This document shows, piece by piece, positions 1 to 7,916 of a DNA stretch of 64,000 nucleotides. This DNA is from CAMAVH01 sp964628235. Lineage in GTDB: Bacteria > Pseudomonadota > Alphaproteobacteria > SMXQ01. Made by a program: the position numbers and the translations under genes. A model generated the notes under the pieces. That model made no database searches, was not told the DNA's origin, and worked only from the letters and a program-made list of their open reading frames with translations. The DNA is taken from assembly GCA_964628235.1 (NCBI GenBank), contig CAZVLU010000015.1:1-64000 (forward strand), read 5' to 3'. Every line of letters starts with the position of its first letter. Position 1 is the stretch's first letter.

Positions 1-40
1 GCCAGCGTTCGTTCTGAGCCAGGATCAAACTCTCAAGTTG
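1..40 (-). rRNA. rrs: 16S rRNA, 5' end only
   Basis: Read on the minus strand, the first 40 bases give the conserved start of bacterial 16S rRNA, including the AGAGTTTGATCCTGGCTCAG universal primer site. The wording CAGAACGAACGCTGGC is typical of Alphaproteobacteria. The rest of the gene lies beyond the left edge. The exact mature 5' end, about position 38-40, is inferred from alignment with known 16S starts. Confidence 0.97.
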
Positions 41-290
41 ACTTGAGTCCGTCAGCCGAAGCTGACGTTCAGAAATCAAGAGCCGATCACAAGCGCATGT
101 TTGACACCATTCCTGGTGTCTGATGCGCCTACGATCGGTGTGTGTATCAACCAGCACACCGCCGCCTGCGCATCCCTTCCGTCTTCACAATTTCAAAGAG
201 CGATTCCCTTACGGGAAACTTGCATCAGGGACGAAAAGACCCACCGGGGAGGACCCCCGTTTGTGTCCGGTCCATGCTGCAAGGACGCGC
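41..290 (-). other. rRNA operon leader with UUCG hairpin
   Basis: This is the transcribed leader between the rrn promoter and 16S rRNA. It holds a perfect hairpin at 51-66 that on the RNA strand reads GTCAGC-TTCG-GCTGAC, a stem capped by the very stable cUUCGg tetraloop, only about 10 nt before 16S. A boxA antitermination element lies further upstream at 191-202. No protein gene is credible here: the open frames lack ribosome binding sites and homologues that I recognise. Confidence 0.75.
191..202 (-). promoter_or_regulatory. rrn boxA antitermination element
   Basis: On the minus strand the sequence reads CGCTCTTTGAAA, close to the E. coli rrn boxA core TGCTCTTTAACA, and lies in the leader between the promoter and 16S as expected. 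It would be bound by NusB/S10 to prevent Rho termination of rRNA transcription. The function is inferred from sequence and position. Confidence 0.7.
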
Positions 291-319
291 CTTATACGCC
301 CCGGTCTTTTAGCTGTCAA
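291..319 (-). promoter_or_regulatory. rrn operon sigma-70 promoter
   Basis: On the minus strand there is a consensus -35 TTGACA (319-314), a 17-bp spacer and TATAAG as -10 (296-291), followed by a GC-rich GGCGCG discriminator, a hallmark of stringently controlled stable-RNA promoters. Transcription would begin near 284 and give a leader of roughly 245 nt before 16S rRNA. Confidence 0.8.
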
Positions 320-563
320 ACTCTTTTCAACGATTTTTTTACCGCGCCCGCAAAGGCTTGGAAGAGAACCGCCGGAAGAGCCGAACGCAGTTTCTGCCGC
401 TGAAAGCAAGCGGCAGACAAGCCGTTCAAAACCGAGGATGTAAGGCCACGACGTCGCTGAGCGACCGTTCGTGTAAGGCGGAATATAGGGTGACCGTTTC
501 GGGAAGTCTAGCTACTGTTCCGAGAAAGCGAGCAAAAACCTGGGGATAAGTGATCTTTTGCCG
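320..563. other. intergenic region upstream of the rrn promoter
   Basis: This stretch lies between the divergent rrn promoter and the lipoprotein gene. It contains a short inverted repeat around GCCGCTGAAAGCAAGCGGC (397-415). No gene or RNA is recognised. UP-element-like A/T-rich DNA, partly CGATTTTTTTACCG (330-343), sits just upstream of the rrn -35. Confidence 0.5.
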
Positions 564-1136
564 ATGAATGCCCGTCGCATTGCCGCATCCGCGAGCCTGA
601 TAAACCGCCGAATCCTGCCGATTTCATGGAGGTTTCCCGCGTGTGCGTTGGCCAGCGCCCTGGCCTTAAGCGCCTGCGGCTTCTCGACGCCGCTGACGCC
701 TTCGAGCAAAGCGCCCGAGTCGAACATGCCGGCCGATCAAAACCAGGCGCCGCAATTCACCGACATTCCGATCCCCAACGGCGCGCGCATGGATCTCGAC
801 CGCTCCCTCGTGCTCGGGCCGCGCGACACATGGCTCGGCCGCCTCGCCTTCACCAGCTCGGCATCGCCCAACGACATGTTCGAATTCTACGCCCGCGAAA
901 TGCCGCGCTTCACCTGGACCGGCATCACCGCGGTGCGCGCCGGCACCAGCGTGCTCAGCTACAGCCGCGACGAGCGTATCGCCACCGTGCAGATTTCGCG
1001 CACCACGCTCGGCGGCAGCGAAGTGCTGCTCACCATCTCGCCGCGCGGCAGCATGGGCGCCGGCGCGACCAATCCCGGCGGCTTCAATCTGCCCGCCGTC
1101 TCGGCGCCGCCCGTCTCGCGGCAGCCGTTGCGCTGA
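564..1136 (+). CDS. putative lipoprotein
   Basis: A 190-residue protein with a positively charged N-terminus (MNARRIAAS), a hydrophobic segment at about residues 22-37 and a lipobox ending ALSAC with Cys38, so it should be exported and lipidated. The mature part has one globular region with a pattern such as DIPIPNGARMD and a C-terminal tail rich in Pro and Ala. I do not recognise the family. The ATG at 564 is chosen; an in-frame TTG at 558 is possible and is somewhat better placed after GGGGATAAG at 543-550. The gene stands alone, divergent from the rRNA operon and convergent with the following dehydrogenase-like gene. Confidence 0.75.
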   Translation: MNARRIAASASLINRRILPISWRFPACALASALALSACGFSTPLTPSSKAPESNMPADQNQAPQFTDIPIPNGARMDLDRSLVLGPRDTWLGRLAFTSSASPNDMFEFYAREMPRFTWTGITAVRAGTSVLSYSRDERIATVQISRTTLGGSEVLLTISPRGSMGAGATNPGGFNLPAVSAPPVSRQPLR

Positions 1137-1143
1137 GGCGCAA

Positions 1144-2256
1144 CTAGTCCCGGATATCCTGCAAGAACCACTCGGTCGGAATTTCGCGGCCGACGCCCTT
1201 GGCCTTGGCGGCTTCATAGACGGCGCCGGCCACCGCCCAGAATTGATTGCCCTGCAGATTGCCGCGCTCCGAATAGGTGATCTGCTCGCGGCTTGAACGG
1301 CCGCGGTTGGTGCCGTTCATGATGTCGGCGAAGGTCACCATGCGGTCAGGCGCGATGGTGCCGTGTCCGCGCTTGTCCTTCTTCTGATATTTGAAATCGC
1401 GCATGCCCTCGGGCTGCGCCGCGTAGGTCAGATATTCGTCATCGAGGCCGAGGGCCGGCAATCCCCAGGGCGCCGGCGCGCTGCCGAAGCGCATATAAAC
1501 GTCGAGCTTCTCGACGGTCGCCTCGTCGGGCCGCCCGCCGGCGCCGACATTCACCACATGGGCGCCCGGCTCGATCAAGGCGCCGTTGAGCACCGGCACC
1601 GACGAATCGGTGACGCCGGCGACGATATGCGCGCCCTTATAAATATCTTCGGGGCGGTCGCAGACCTGCACCTCGAGGCCATAGCGCTCGCGCATTTCCT
1701 GGCCGAACTTTTCGCGGTTGGCTTTGGTCGGGCTGAACAGCTGCAGCCTTTTCAAACCAGGGCGCACATACATGAACGCCTCCATATGCGTGCGCGCCAT
1801 GCCGCCCGAGCCCAGCATGCCGATCACTGTGGCATCTTCGCGCGCCATATATTTGGTGCCGATGCCGCCGTCGGCGCCGACGCGCATATGCTGCAGCACG
1901 CCGTCATTGATAAAGGCGAGCGGCTCGCCGTTCTCCACCGACGTCAGGAAGATCAAACCGCAATAAAGCCCCGGCTTGACGCAGTATTTCTCGCGCGTCG
2001 TGACGCCGTTGTAGCTTTCCTCGGTGATCACGTCGGATTTCATGCGGATGGCGAAATAGCCGCTGACCGAGCCGCCCTCCATGGTGCCCCAGGCATAGAC
2101 TTTCTTGGGATCGCTGGTCGGGATCTGCACGTCGATGCGCGGCCGGCAGACCGACTCTTTGACGACAAGCTGTTTATAAGCCGCCTCCAGCGCGTCGATG
2201 GTCATGCCCATCGTCAGCAGCTTCGAGACGTCGTCGTTATTGATGATCAGCGTCAT
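1144..2256 (-). CDS. ornithine cyclodeaminase / mu-crystallin family protein
   Basis: A 370-residue member of the ornithine cyclodeaminase/mu-crystallin/ketimine reductase superfamily, which uses NAD(P)(H) to deaminate-cyclise amino acids or reduce cyclic imines. A Rossmann motif is visible as MLGSGGMARTHMEAF at about residue 147, followed by the family-typical LQLFSPTKANREKF. The start is supported by AGGGAGAG upstream. True ornithine cyclodeaminase is about 350 residues; this one carries extra C-terminal residues, and the substrate cannot be told from sequence. It lies downstream of the ThDP enzyme on the same strand but a strong terminator-like hairpin separates them, so they may be independent units. 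Confidence 0.85.
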   Translation of the reverse strand: MTLIINNDDVSKLLTMGMTIDALEAAYKQLVVKESVCRPRIDVQIPTSDPKKVYAWGTMEGGSVSGYFAIRMKSDVITEESYNGVTTREKYCVKPGLYCGLIFLTSVENGEPLAFINDGVLQHMRVGADGGIGTKYMAREDATVIGMLGSGGMARTHMEAFMYVRPGLKRLQLFSPTKANREKFGQEMRERYGLEVQVCDRPEDIYKGAHIVAGVTDSSVPVLNGALIEPGAHVVNVGAGGRPDEATVEKLDVYMRFGSAPAPWGLPALGLDDEYLTYAAQPEGMRDFKYQKKDKRGHGTIAPDRMVTFADIMNGTNRGRSSREQITYSERGNLQGNQFWAVAGAVYEAAKAKGVGREIPTEWFLQDIRD

Positions 2257-2343
2257 CGCACTCTCCCTGTTGATCTATGGCTTTCAATAGACTAGGCGCG
2301 GCCTAGCGCAGCGTCCAGCGGCACCAAACGTGCCACAAAGCAA

Positions 2344-2373
2344 AACGGGCGGAAGGTTGCCCATCCGCCCGTT
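2344..2373 (-). terminator. intrinsic terminator-like hairpin
   Basis: A perfect 10-bp inverted repeat, AACGGGCGGA and TCCGCCCGTT with a 10-nt loop, lies 26 bp past the stop codon of the ThDP enzyme. On the minus strand it is followed by TTGCTTTG, a moderate T-rich tail. It probably ends transcription of the ThDP gene before the ornithine-cyclodeaminase-like gene. Confidence 0.65.
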
Positions 2374-2398
2374 CTTTAGCTGCTATCGCAGCAACCCT

Positions 2399-4120
2399 TT
2401 AGACGCCCTTGCAGATCACGTTGAGCAGCGCCTGCTGGCCGTTCGAGATCGCCTTCATGGCGCGATCGAGCGCCTTGGGCATATCCGCCGGGTCCCTGAC
2501 GCATTCGCCATAGCCGTCGGCCACTTCCACTGCCTTCTCAAAGCGCGACGAACCGGCTTCGAAATAGGTCAGCGGCTCGCGGTTGCTCTTGGCGGCATAG
2601 CCGGTCGGATAGACCTCGTGCGTGTTGCGCTTCACCGCGCCCCACATCTCGTTGTTGAAGACGACGGTGAGGATCGGCAGCTTCTCGGCCTTGGCGACGT
2701 AATGCGCCGGGATCGGATTGCCGAACATGTAAGCGCCGTCGCCGCAGGTCGCGATGACGGTTCTGTCGGGCTGCGCCATCTTGACGCCGAGCGCGGTGCC
2801 GAGGCCCCAACCGAGCGCGCCAGCGGCGCCGACGCTGAACATGGTGCCGGGCTGGCTGAAGTTCATATGCTCGAACGTCACCGGCGATTCCTTGATCAGG
2901 ATGCCGTCCTTGCCGCGCACCTTGTCGAGGCAATGGGTGATCCAGGCCGGATGCAGCGGCGCTTCGCTCTGGCCCTTCGTGATCGCTTCAGCCCACTTCG
3001 CGCGCTGGTCGGCGCGCATGATCGCCAGGCGCTTGCCGCGATCGCCGATGCGGTCTTTGGCGCGGGCGATCTTCTCTTCGAGCGCGTCGGCCAGCGCGTT
3101 CATGCTGGCGGCGACCGAGCCGGAGATCGATACGTCGCTGTTGAAGCCGCGGATCGGATAATTGCTGTACATCGGATCCATCGAGATCTGGATGATCTGG
3201 CAATCCGGCTTCGGGCTTTTCTTGTTCGGAATCCACGGCACATCGCTCTCGATGACGAGGATCACGTCGGCTTCCTGCAGGCGCAGGTCCGGGTTGTAGC
3301 CGAGATGCATCGGATGATCGCTTTCCAGCGCCACGTAACGCGGCTTGCGCTGATAGACCGGGATGGCGAACGAATTGGCCAAGCGTCCCATCGCCGCGAC
3401 TTCGGCGGCGTTGCGCCCCGAGCTTGCGGTGATGATCATCGGGTTCTCGGCCTTGGCGATGATGTCCGCCGCGCGGTCGATGGCATCCGGGTTGGGATAG
3501 GCCGGCGATGGAATGGTGCGGCGCGTCGGCGAGGTAAATTGGAAATTGCTGATGTCGCGCGCCAGCACTTCGCGCGGCAGACGGAGATAAACCGGGCCGG
3601 CCGGCTCGGCGGTCGCCATCGTGATGGCGCGATCGACCGTCGACTCGAGCACCTCGGCGTTGGGCAGCTCGTAGTCCCATTTGGTGAATTCGCGCGCCAT
3701 GGCGCCCTGGTCGCGCATTTCCTGCGGCCAGTGGATTTCGCCGGTGCGCGCGCCGGTCAGGCCGCCGTCTTCGCTGAAGGGCGTGCGACCGGCGCTGAAC
3801 AGCACGGGGATATTGCCGCGCCAGGCGTTCAACAGGCCGCACAGCGAGTTGGCAGTGCCGACGTTGACATGCACCATGGCCGCCTGCACGCGGCCCGAAC
3901 CGAGGAAATAGCCGGTTGCCATGTGCACGGCGACGTTTTCATGCGGCACGGTGACGGGCGTCGGCACCTTGACGCCTTCCGCCTGCAATTTGGCGTAAGC
4001 TTCAATCAGCGGCGCGAAGTCGGTTCCGGCATTGGCGAACAGATAGTCGATGCCGCGGTCCGACAACAATTGCAGATAGGCTTCGGCCACGGTGCCGGTT
4101 GCGATGGTCTTATTCGCCAC
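2399..4120 (-). CDS. thiamine diphosphate-dependent enzyme (acetolactate synthase-like)
   Basis: A 573-residue protein with the three-domain layout of ThDP decarboxylases/acetohydroxyacid synthase-like enzymes. The N-terminal pyrimidine-binding domain has the catalytic-Glu motif VPHENVAVHMATGYF. The C-terminal pyrophosphate domain has the Mg/ThDP signature ATCGDGAYMFGNP followed by VVFNNEMWG. The start is a GTG preceded by GGGAG at 6-nt spacing. It is not the biosynthetic acetolactate synthase by context, because no small subunit or ilvC is near. The substrate is unknown; benzoylformate-, oxalyl-CoA- or phosphonopyruvate-type decarboxylases have the same architecture. It is divergent from the PYROXD2-like flavoprotein. 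Confidence 0.88.
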   Translation of the reverse strand: MANKTIATGTVAEAYLQLLSDRGIDYLFANAGTDFAPLIEAYAKLQAEGVKVPTPVTVPHENVAVHMATGYFLGSGRVQAAMVHVNVGTANSLCGLLNAWRGNIPVLFSAGRTPFSEDGGLTGARTGEIHWPQEMRDQGAMAREFTKWDYELPNAEVLESTVDRAITMATAEPAGPVYLRLPREVLARDISNFQFTSPTRRTIPSPAYPNPDAIDRAADIIAKAENPMIITASSGRNAAEVAAMGRLANSFAIPVYQRKPRYVALESDHPMHLGYNPDLRLQEADVILVIESDVPWIPNKKSPKPDCQIIQISMDPMYSNYPIRGFNSDVSISGSVAASMNALADALEEKIARAKDRIGDRGKRLAIMRADQRAKWAEAITKGQSEAPLHPAWITHCLDKVRGKDGILIKESPVTFEHMNFSQPGTMFSVGAAGALGWGLGTALGVKMAQPDRTVIATCGDGAYMFGNPIPAHYVAKAEKLPILTVVFNNEMWGAVKRNTHEVYPTGYAAKSNREPLTYFEAGSSRFEKAVEVADGYGECVRDPADMPKALDRAMKAISNGQQALLNVICKGV

Positions 4121-4140
4121 GTCGATCTCCCAAGATACTT

Positions 4141-4155
4141 AGACAATGATTATTT
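4141..4155. promoter_or_regulatory. candidate Fur-like site
   Basis: AGACAATGATTATTT matches the 7-1-7 Fur consensus TGATAATGATTATCA at 11 of 15 positions. It lies between two divergent genes, 21 bp from the ThDP-enzyme start. It shares AATGATTAT with the sites at 6715 and 16325. The role is inference only. Confidence 0.3.
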
Positions 4156-4210
4156 TGCGGTAACATAGCGGGCGGGCCATCCCAATGCCAGCCGCGAAGC
4201 GGACAAAACA

Positions 4211-5827
4211 ATGCAGTTTTCTGAAACAGCGCCATCTCGTCGGACGGAACAATATGACGCCGTCATCGTCGGCGGCGGACATAACGGTCTCGTCTGCGCC
4301 GGCTATCTCGCGCGCGCCGGATTGAGTGTCAAGGTCGTCGAGAAACGCGGCATCGTCGGCGGCGCGGCCGTCACGGAAGAGTTTCATCCGGGCTTTCGCA
4401 ATTCCGTCTGCTCCTATGTCGTCAGCTTGCTGCATCCGCAGGTCATCAAAGACCTCGACCTGCACGCGCACGGCCTGACGATTCTCGATCGTCCGTCGGG
4501 CTATCTATGTCTGTTGCCCGGCGCGACATCTTTACAACTTCCGCGCGATGTCAGCGTCGCCAAACGCGAGATCGCCAAACTCTCGCCGCGCGACGCCGAG
4601 GCCTATGCGAAACTCGACAAGGAATTATGCGAGATCGGCATGGCGCTGCGTAGCGTCATGGCCGAGCCGCCGCCCAATTTCGGCGGTGGTCTGGCCGATC
4701 TATGGCAAGCGCTAAAACTCGGCAATAAGCTGCGCGCCCTGCCCGGTCCGCTGCAAGCCGCCCTCGCCGAACTGATGACCGCCAGCATCGGCGATTATCT
4801 CGAGGCGCGATTCGAGCGCGACGAGCTGAAAGGCGCGCTCGGCTTCGAAGGCGTGATCGGCAATTTCGCCAGTCCCTATCATCCGGGCACCGCCTACGTG
4901 CTTCTGCATCATATGTTCGGCGAAGTGAACGGCGAACCCGCCGCATGGGGACACGCCGTCGGCGGCATGGGCGCGATCACGCAGGCGATGGCGCGTTCGG
5001 CGGCGGCGCGCGGCGTCGATATAGAGACGAACGCGCCGGCGCGCGAGATCATCGTCGAAGGCAGCAAGGCGAAGGGCGTCGTGCTGGCGGACGGCCGCAC
5101 CATCCGCGCCGGCATCGTCGCCGGCAACGTCCATCCGCAATTGCTGTTCCTGAAAATGATGGATGGCGGCTTGCTGCCCGAGGATTTCCGCCGCCGGATC
5201 ACCCATTGGCGCTCCCGCTCCGCCACCTTCCGCATGAACTTGGCGCTCAGCGAACTGCCGCGCTTCTCAAGCCTGAGCGGCGACAACGACTCGGCACACT
5301 TGAAGGGCAGCATCAACATCAGCCCGTCGCTCGGCTATCTGCAGCGCGCTTTCGACGACGCGCGCGCGCATGGCTGGTCGAAGGCGCCGGTCGTCTCGAT
5401 CAACATTCCGAGCGTGCTGGACGATTCACTGGCGCCGAAGGGCGCCCATGTCGCCAGCCTGTTCTGCCAACATTTCGACTTCGCCTTGCCCGACGGCAAA
5501 TCATGGGACGACGAGAAAGAGCGCGCCGCCGATCTCATCATCGACACCGTGGCCGAGCATGCGCCCAACCTGAAGCGCGCCATCGTCGGCCGTCAGGTCC
5601 TCTCGCCGCTCGATCTCGAACGCGAGTTCGGCCTGGTCGGCGGCGACATCTTCCATGGCGCCATCCATCTCGACCAGCTCTTCAGCCTGCGTCCGGCAGC
5701 CGGCTACGCCGATCACCGCACGCCGATCGACGGCCTTTATCTCTGCGGGTCCGGCGCCCATCCGGGCGGCGGCGTCACCGGCCTGCCTGGCCGCAACGCC
5801 GCACGCGCGATTTTGAAAGACCGCTAG
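4211..5827 (+). CDS. FAD-dependent oxidoreductase, PYROXD2/phytoene desaturase-like
   Basis: A 538-residue flavoprotein of the phytoene-desaturase/amine-oxidase superfamily. The dinucleotide motif VIVGGGHNG is at about residues 18-26 and is followed by VVEKRGIVGGAAVTEE. The C-terminal FAD motif GLYLCGSGAHPGGGVTGLPG lies near residue 507-526 and is the signature of the PYROXD2-like branch rather than of carotenoid enzymes. No carotenoid gene is nearby, so a role in carotenoid synthesis is unlikely. The substrate is unknown. It is divergent from the ThDP enzyme and convergent, with a 4-bp overlap, with the FNR-type regulator. Confidence 0.85.
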   Translation: MQFSETAPSRRTEQYDAVIVGGGHNGLVCAGYLARAGLSVKVVEKRGIVGGAAVTEEFHPGFRNSVCSYVVSLLHPQVIKDLDLHAHGLTILDRPSGYLCLLPGATSLQLPRDVSVAKREIAKLSPRDAEAYAKLDKELCEIGMALRSVMAEPPPNFGGGLADLWQALKLGNKLRALPGPLQAALAELMTASIGDYLEARFERDELKGALGFEGVIGNFASPYHPGTAYVLLHHMFGEVNGEPAAWGHAVGGMGAITQAMARSAAARGVDIETNAPAREIIVEGSKAKGVVLADGRTIRAGIVAGNVHPQLLFLKMMDGGLLPEDFRRRITHWRSRSATFRMNLALSELPRFSSLSGDNDSAHLKGSINISPSLGYLQRAFDDARAHGWSKAPVVSINIPSVLDDSLAPKGAHVASLFCQHFDFALPDGKSWDDEKERAADLIIDTVAEHAPNLKRAIVGRQVLSPLDLEREFGLVGGDIFHGAIHLDQLFSLRPAAGYADHRTPIDGLYLCGSGAHPGGGVTGLPGRNAARAILKDR

Positions 5828-6645
5828 GCCCCGATCGCTAAATCGGCGAATTTGCCGCTGTCGAGCAACACGACGCTTTGCGGACGCGGCAGTTTCAGCA
5901 CGGCCTCTTCGCGCAGCTTGGTGAGCGTTCGGCTCACGGTCTCGACCGTCAGGCCGAGGTAATCGGCGATTTCGGCGCGGCTCATCGTCAGCTCGATCGG
6001 ATTACCCGGCTTGCCGCGCTTCTTGGCGCGCTCCGACATCGTCAGCAGAAACGACAGGATTTTCTCGCGCGCGGTTTTGCGGCCGAGCAGCAGCATCTGA
6101 TCTTGCGCGGCGGACAATTCGTCGGTGGAAATGCGCAGCAGCCGTTCCGTGAGCTTCGGCAGATCGCCGAAGGCGGCAGCGAGTTCCCGGCGCTGGAAGC
6201 GGCAGACCTTCACGCGATCGACCGCTTCGGCGCTGTAGCCGTATTCGCTGCCCGACGAGAGGCCGAGGAAATCGCCGGGAAACAGGAATCCGGTGATTTG
6301 CGTGCGGCCATCCGGCAAGCTTTTATAAAGCTTCACGGTCCCCTCCAGCACGTTGAACACTTCGCGCGCGGCATCGCCCTCTTGAAAGAGGAGTTGATGC
6401 GGCGCGACGAAGCCGTGATGCGCGAGCTTGCTCAACGCGACGATCTCGCTCTCGTCCATCACCGCGCAGAAAGTGACATGGCGCATCTCGCAAACCGCGC
6501 AAGAACCTGCTGCGCAGTGGCTGGGGACGGGCGGACGCGTGTTCGTCATGGCGGCTGCGGCCTGGTTGCGAAGTTTGAAGCTCTCAACCCTAGGCCGGGA
6601 TCCCTGCCGAACCAAGCGATCCGCTCTATCCATATGATTTAACAT
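5824..6645 (-). CDS. FNR-type oxygen-sensing transcription regulator (Crp/Fnr family)
   Basis: A 273-residue Crp/Fnr regulator with the ligands for an oxygen-labile [4Fe-4S] cluster: C49-x2-C52-x7-C60 near the N-terminus and a central C148 (VKVCRF). An additional Cys44 lies just before. A cyclic-nucleotide-binding fold spans about 65-180. The helix-turn-helix includes ETVSRTL, giving E235, S238 and R239, the residues that read TTGAT half sites in FNR. This fits the FnrN/FNR group rather than cysteine-free FixK proteins. Neither the first ATG (6645) nor an alternative ATG at 6549 has a strong ribosome binding site. A perfect FNR box lies 42 bp upstream, so autoregulation is likely. Confidence 0.9.
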   Translation of the reverse strand: MLNHMDRADRLVRQGSRPRVESFKLRNQAAAAMTNTRPPVPSHCAAGSCAVCEMRHVTFCAVMDESEIVALSKLAHHGFVAPHQLLFQEGDAAREVFNVLEGTVKLYKSLPDGRTQITGFLFPGDFLGLSSGSEYGYSAEAVDRVKVCRFQRRELAAAFGDLPKLTERLLRISTDELSAAQDQMLLLGRKTAREKILSFLLTMSERAKKRGKPGNPIELTMSRAEIADYLGLTVETVSRTLTKLREEAVLKLPRPQSVVLLDSGKFADLAIGA

Positions 6646-6687
6646 GGCTTTAACCCCATCACTGACGACGAAAAAAATCTCGCAGGT

Positions 6688-6701
6688 TTGATCGAGATCA
6701 A
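6688..6701. promoter_or_regulatory. FNR box
   Basis: TTGATCGAGATCAA is a perfect TTGAT-N4-ATCAA FNR/FixK site. It lies in the divergent promoter region between the FNR-type regulator and the bicupin gene, so it could serve either or both. Confidence 0.85.
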
Positions 6702-6711
6702 TGTTTCGTAT

Positions 6712-6740
6712 TCTAATGATTATATCATTAGATACCTAAT
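6712..6740. promoter_or_regulatory. overlapping palindromic operator (two CTAAT inverted repeats)
   Basis: A perfect 9-bp inverted repeat with a 3-bp centre, TCTAATGAT-TAT-ATCATTAGA (6712-6732), overlaps a second repeat ATTAG-ATAC-CTAAT (6727-6740). Three CTAAT half sites alternate in orientation. They lie 44-72 bp before the bicupin start codon, where a repressor would block RNA polymerase. The shape is that of MarR/TetR-type operators; a Fur-like reading of the same bases is possible. No such regulator gene is adjacent. Confidence 0.6.
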
Positions 6741-6783
6741 GGATTTTCGCAGGGCAGCCATACCCTAGGAAGGGAGACCTATC

Positions 6784-7902
6784 ATGACCGACGCCGCCTT
6801 TATCGACCGCTCGGGCCGGCAAACGCCCGATCGTCACACGCACCGCGACCATTCGCTCAATTGGTGGGAGCCCATCATCGTGCCGAAGGCGCGCATGGAG
6901 GCCGAGATGGCGCGGCTGGCCGCCCTGCCCGCACCGAACAACGGCGTGCGCCGGACGATGATCGTCCATCCCCAGGACGCCATGCGTCTCGGCTTCGCGC
7001 CCGGCATCGACGTCAGTCTCGACGTGCTGCTGCCCGGCGAACGCACCAAGTCGGTGCGACAGAATTCCTCGATCGTGAATTTCTGCATCAAGGGCGCCGG
7101 CTCGACCGTGACCAACGGCAAGACGGCGACCTTCCAGCAATATGACGTGTTCACCACGCCGTCGATGGCGGTGCATGAGTACGTCAACGACACACAGGAC
7201 GTGCAAGTGCGCTTGCGCTATTCGAACGGCGCGCTGCTCGAGCGGCTCAACATCCATCTGATCGACGAAGACCCGCCCGCGCCGACCGAGGACAATCTGA
7301 CGCCAGCCGCCGAGGACATCCGCGACGGCCACAAGAATCCGTTCGGCACCTTTCAGCTCACCGACGACGGCGCCTGGCTGCTGCCATATGAGAAGCTAGT
7401 GTCGCCCGACGCAGTCGCCATCAAGCCGCATCTCTGGCCCTGGCGCAAAGTGAAGACCGAACTGGATAAGCTCGCCGACCTCGGCCAAGCCTACAAGGGT
7501 CGCCGGCTCTATCTGCTTTACGATCCGGTGACAGGCCGCAGCAACGGCACCACGCCGAACTTCTTCGCCACCATCACCGTGCGCCCAGCCGGCATCGCCG
7601 ACCGTCCGCACCGCCACGCGTCGGCGGCGATGAACTACTACTTCGGCGGCGAAGGCCACTCGGTTGTCGAAGGCAAGCGCTACGAATGGCAGGCCGGCGA
7701 CTTCATGTTCTCCGCGCCGGGTTGGGCGACGCACAACCACGTCGCTGACAAAGGTCCGGTCTATGAGCTGACGATCCAAGACATGCCGTTCTGCATCAAC
7801 AGCGATTGCCTGCTGTGGCAGGAGGACATGAAAGGTCCGATCTCGCTGCTCGGATCGCACGCCGGCTTCGCCACCAACCGGGCCAAGACAGCGGCCGGCT
7901 AA
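6784..7902 (+). CDS. bicupin protein related to gentisate 1,2-dioxygenase
   Basis: A 372-residue two-cupin protein in the gentisate/1-hydroxy-2-naphthoate dioxygenase superfamily. The C-terminal cupin carries a full metal site: H276 and H278 in RPHRHASAAM, and H317/H319 in WATHNH. The N-terminal cupin, around residues 95-135, lacks the HxH ligands. In characterised gentisate dioxygenases the active metal is in the N-terminal cupin, so this one is not a safe gentisate enzyme. GGGAG precedes the ATG. The upstream FNR box and palindromes suggest oxygen- and ligand-dependent control. It is convergent with gluQRS. Confidence 0.75.
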   Translation: MTDAAFIDRSGRQTPDRHTHRDHSLNWWEPIIVPKARMEAEMARLAALPAPNNGVRRTMIVHPQDAMRLGFAPGIDVSLDVLLPGERTKSVRQNSSIVNFCIKGAGSTVTNGKTATFQQYDVFTTPSMAVHEYVNDTQDVQVRLRYSNGALLERLNIHLIDEDPPAPTEDNLTPAAEDIRDGHKNPFGTFQLTDDGAWLLPYEKLVSPDAVAIKPHLWPWRKVKTELDKLADLGQAYKGRRLYLLYDPVTGRSNGTTPNFFATITVRPAGIADRPHRHASAAMNYYFGGEGHSVVEGKRYEWQAGDFMFSAPGWATHNHVADKGPVYELTIQDMPFCINSDCLLWQEDMKGPISLLGSHAGFATNRAKTAAG

Positions 7903-7916
7903 GCCGGCTCTCCCCG

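Noticed and set aside
2330..4168. 612-codon open frame antisense to the ThDP enzyme
   Set aside because: It mirrors the codon-position bias of the true gene, has Arg/His/Asp-rich low-complexity content and no family signature.
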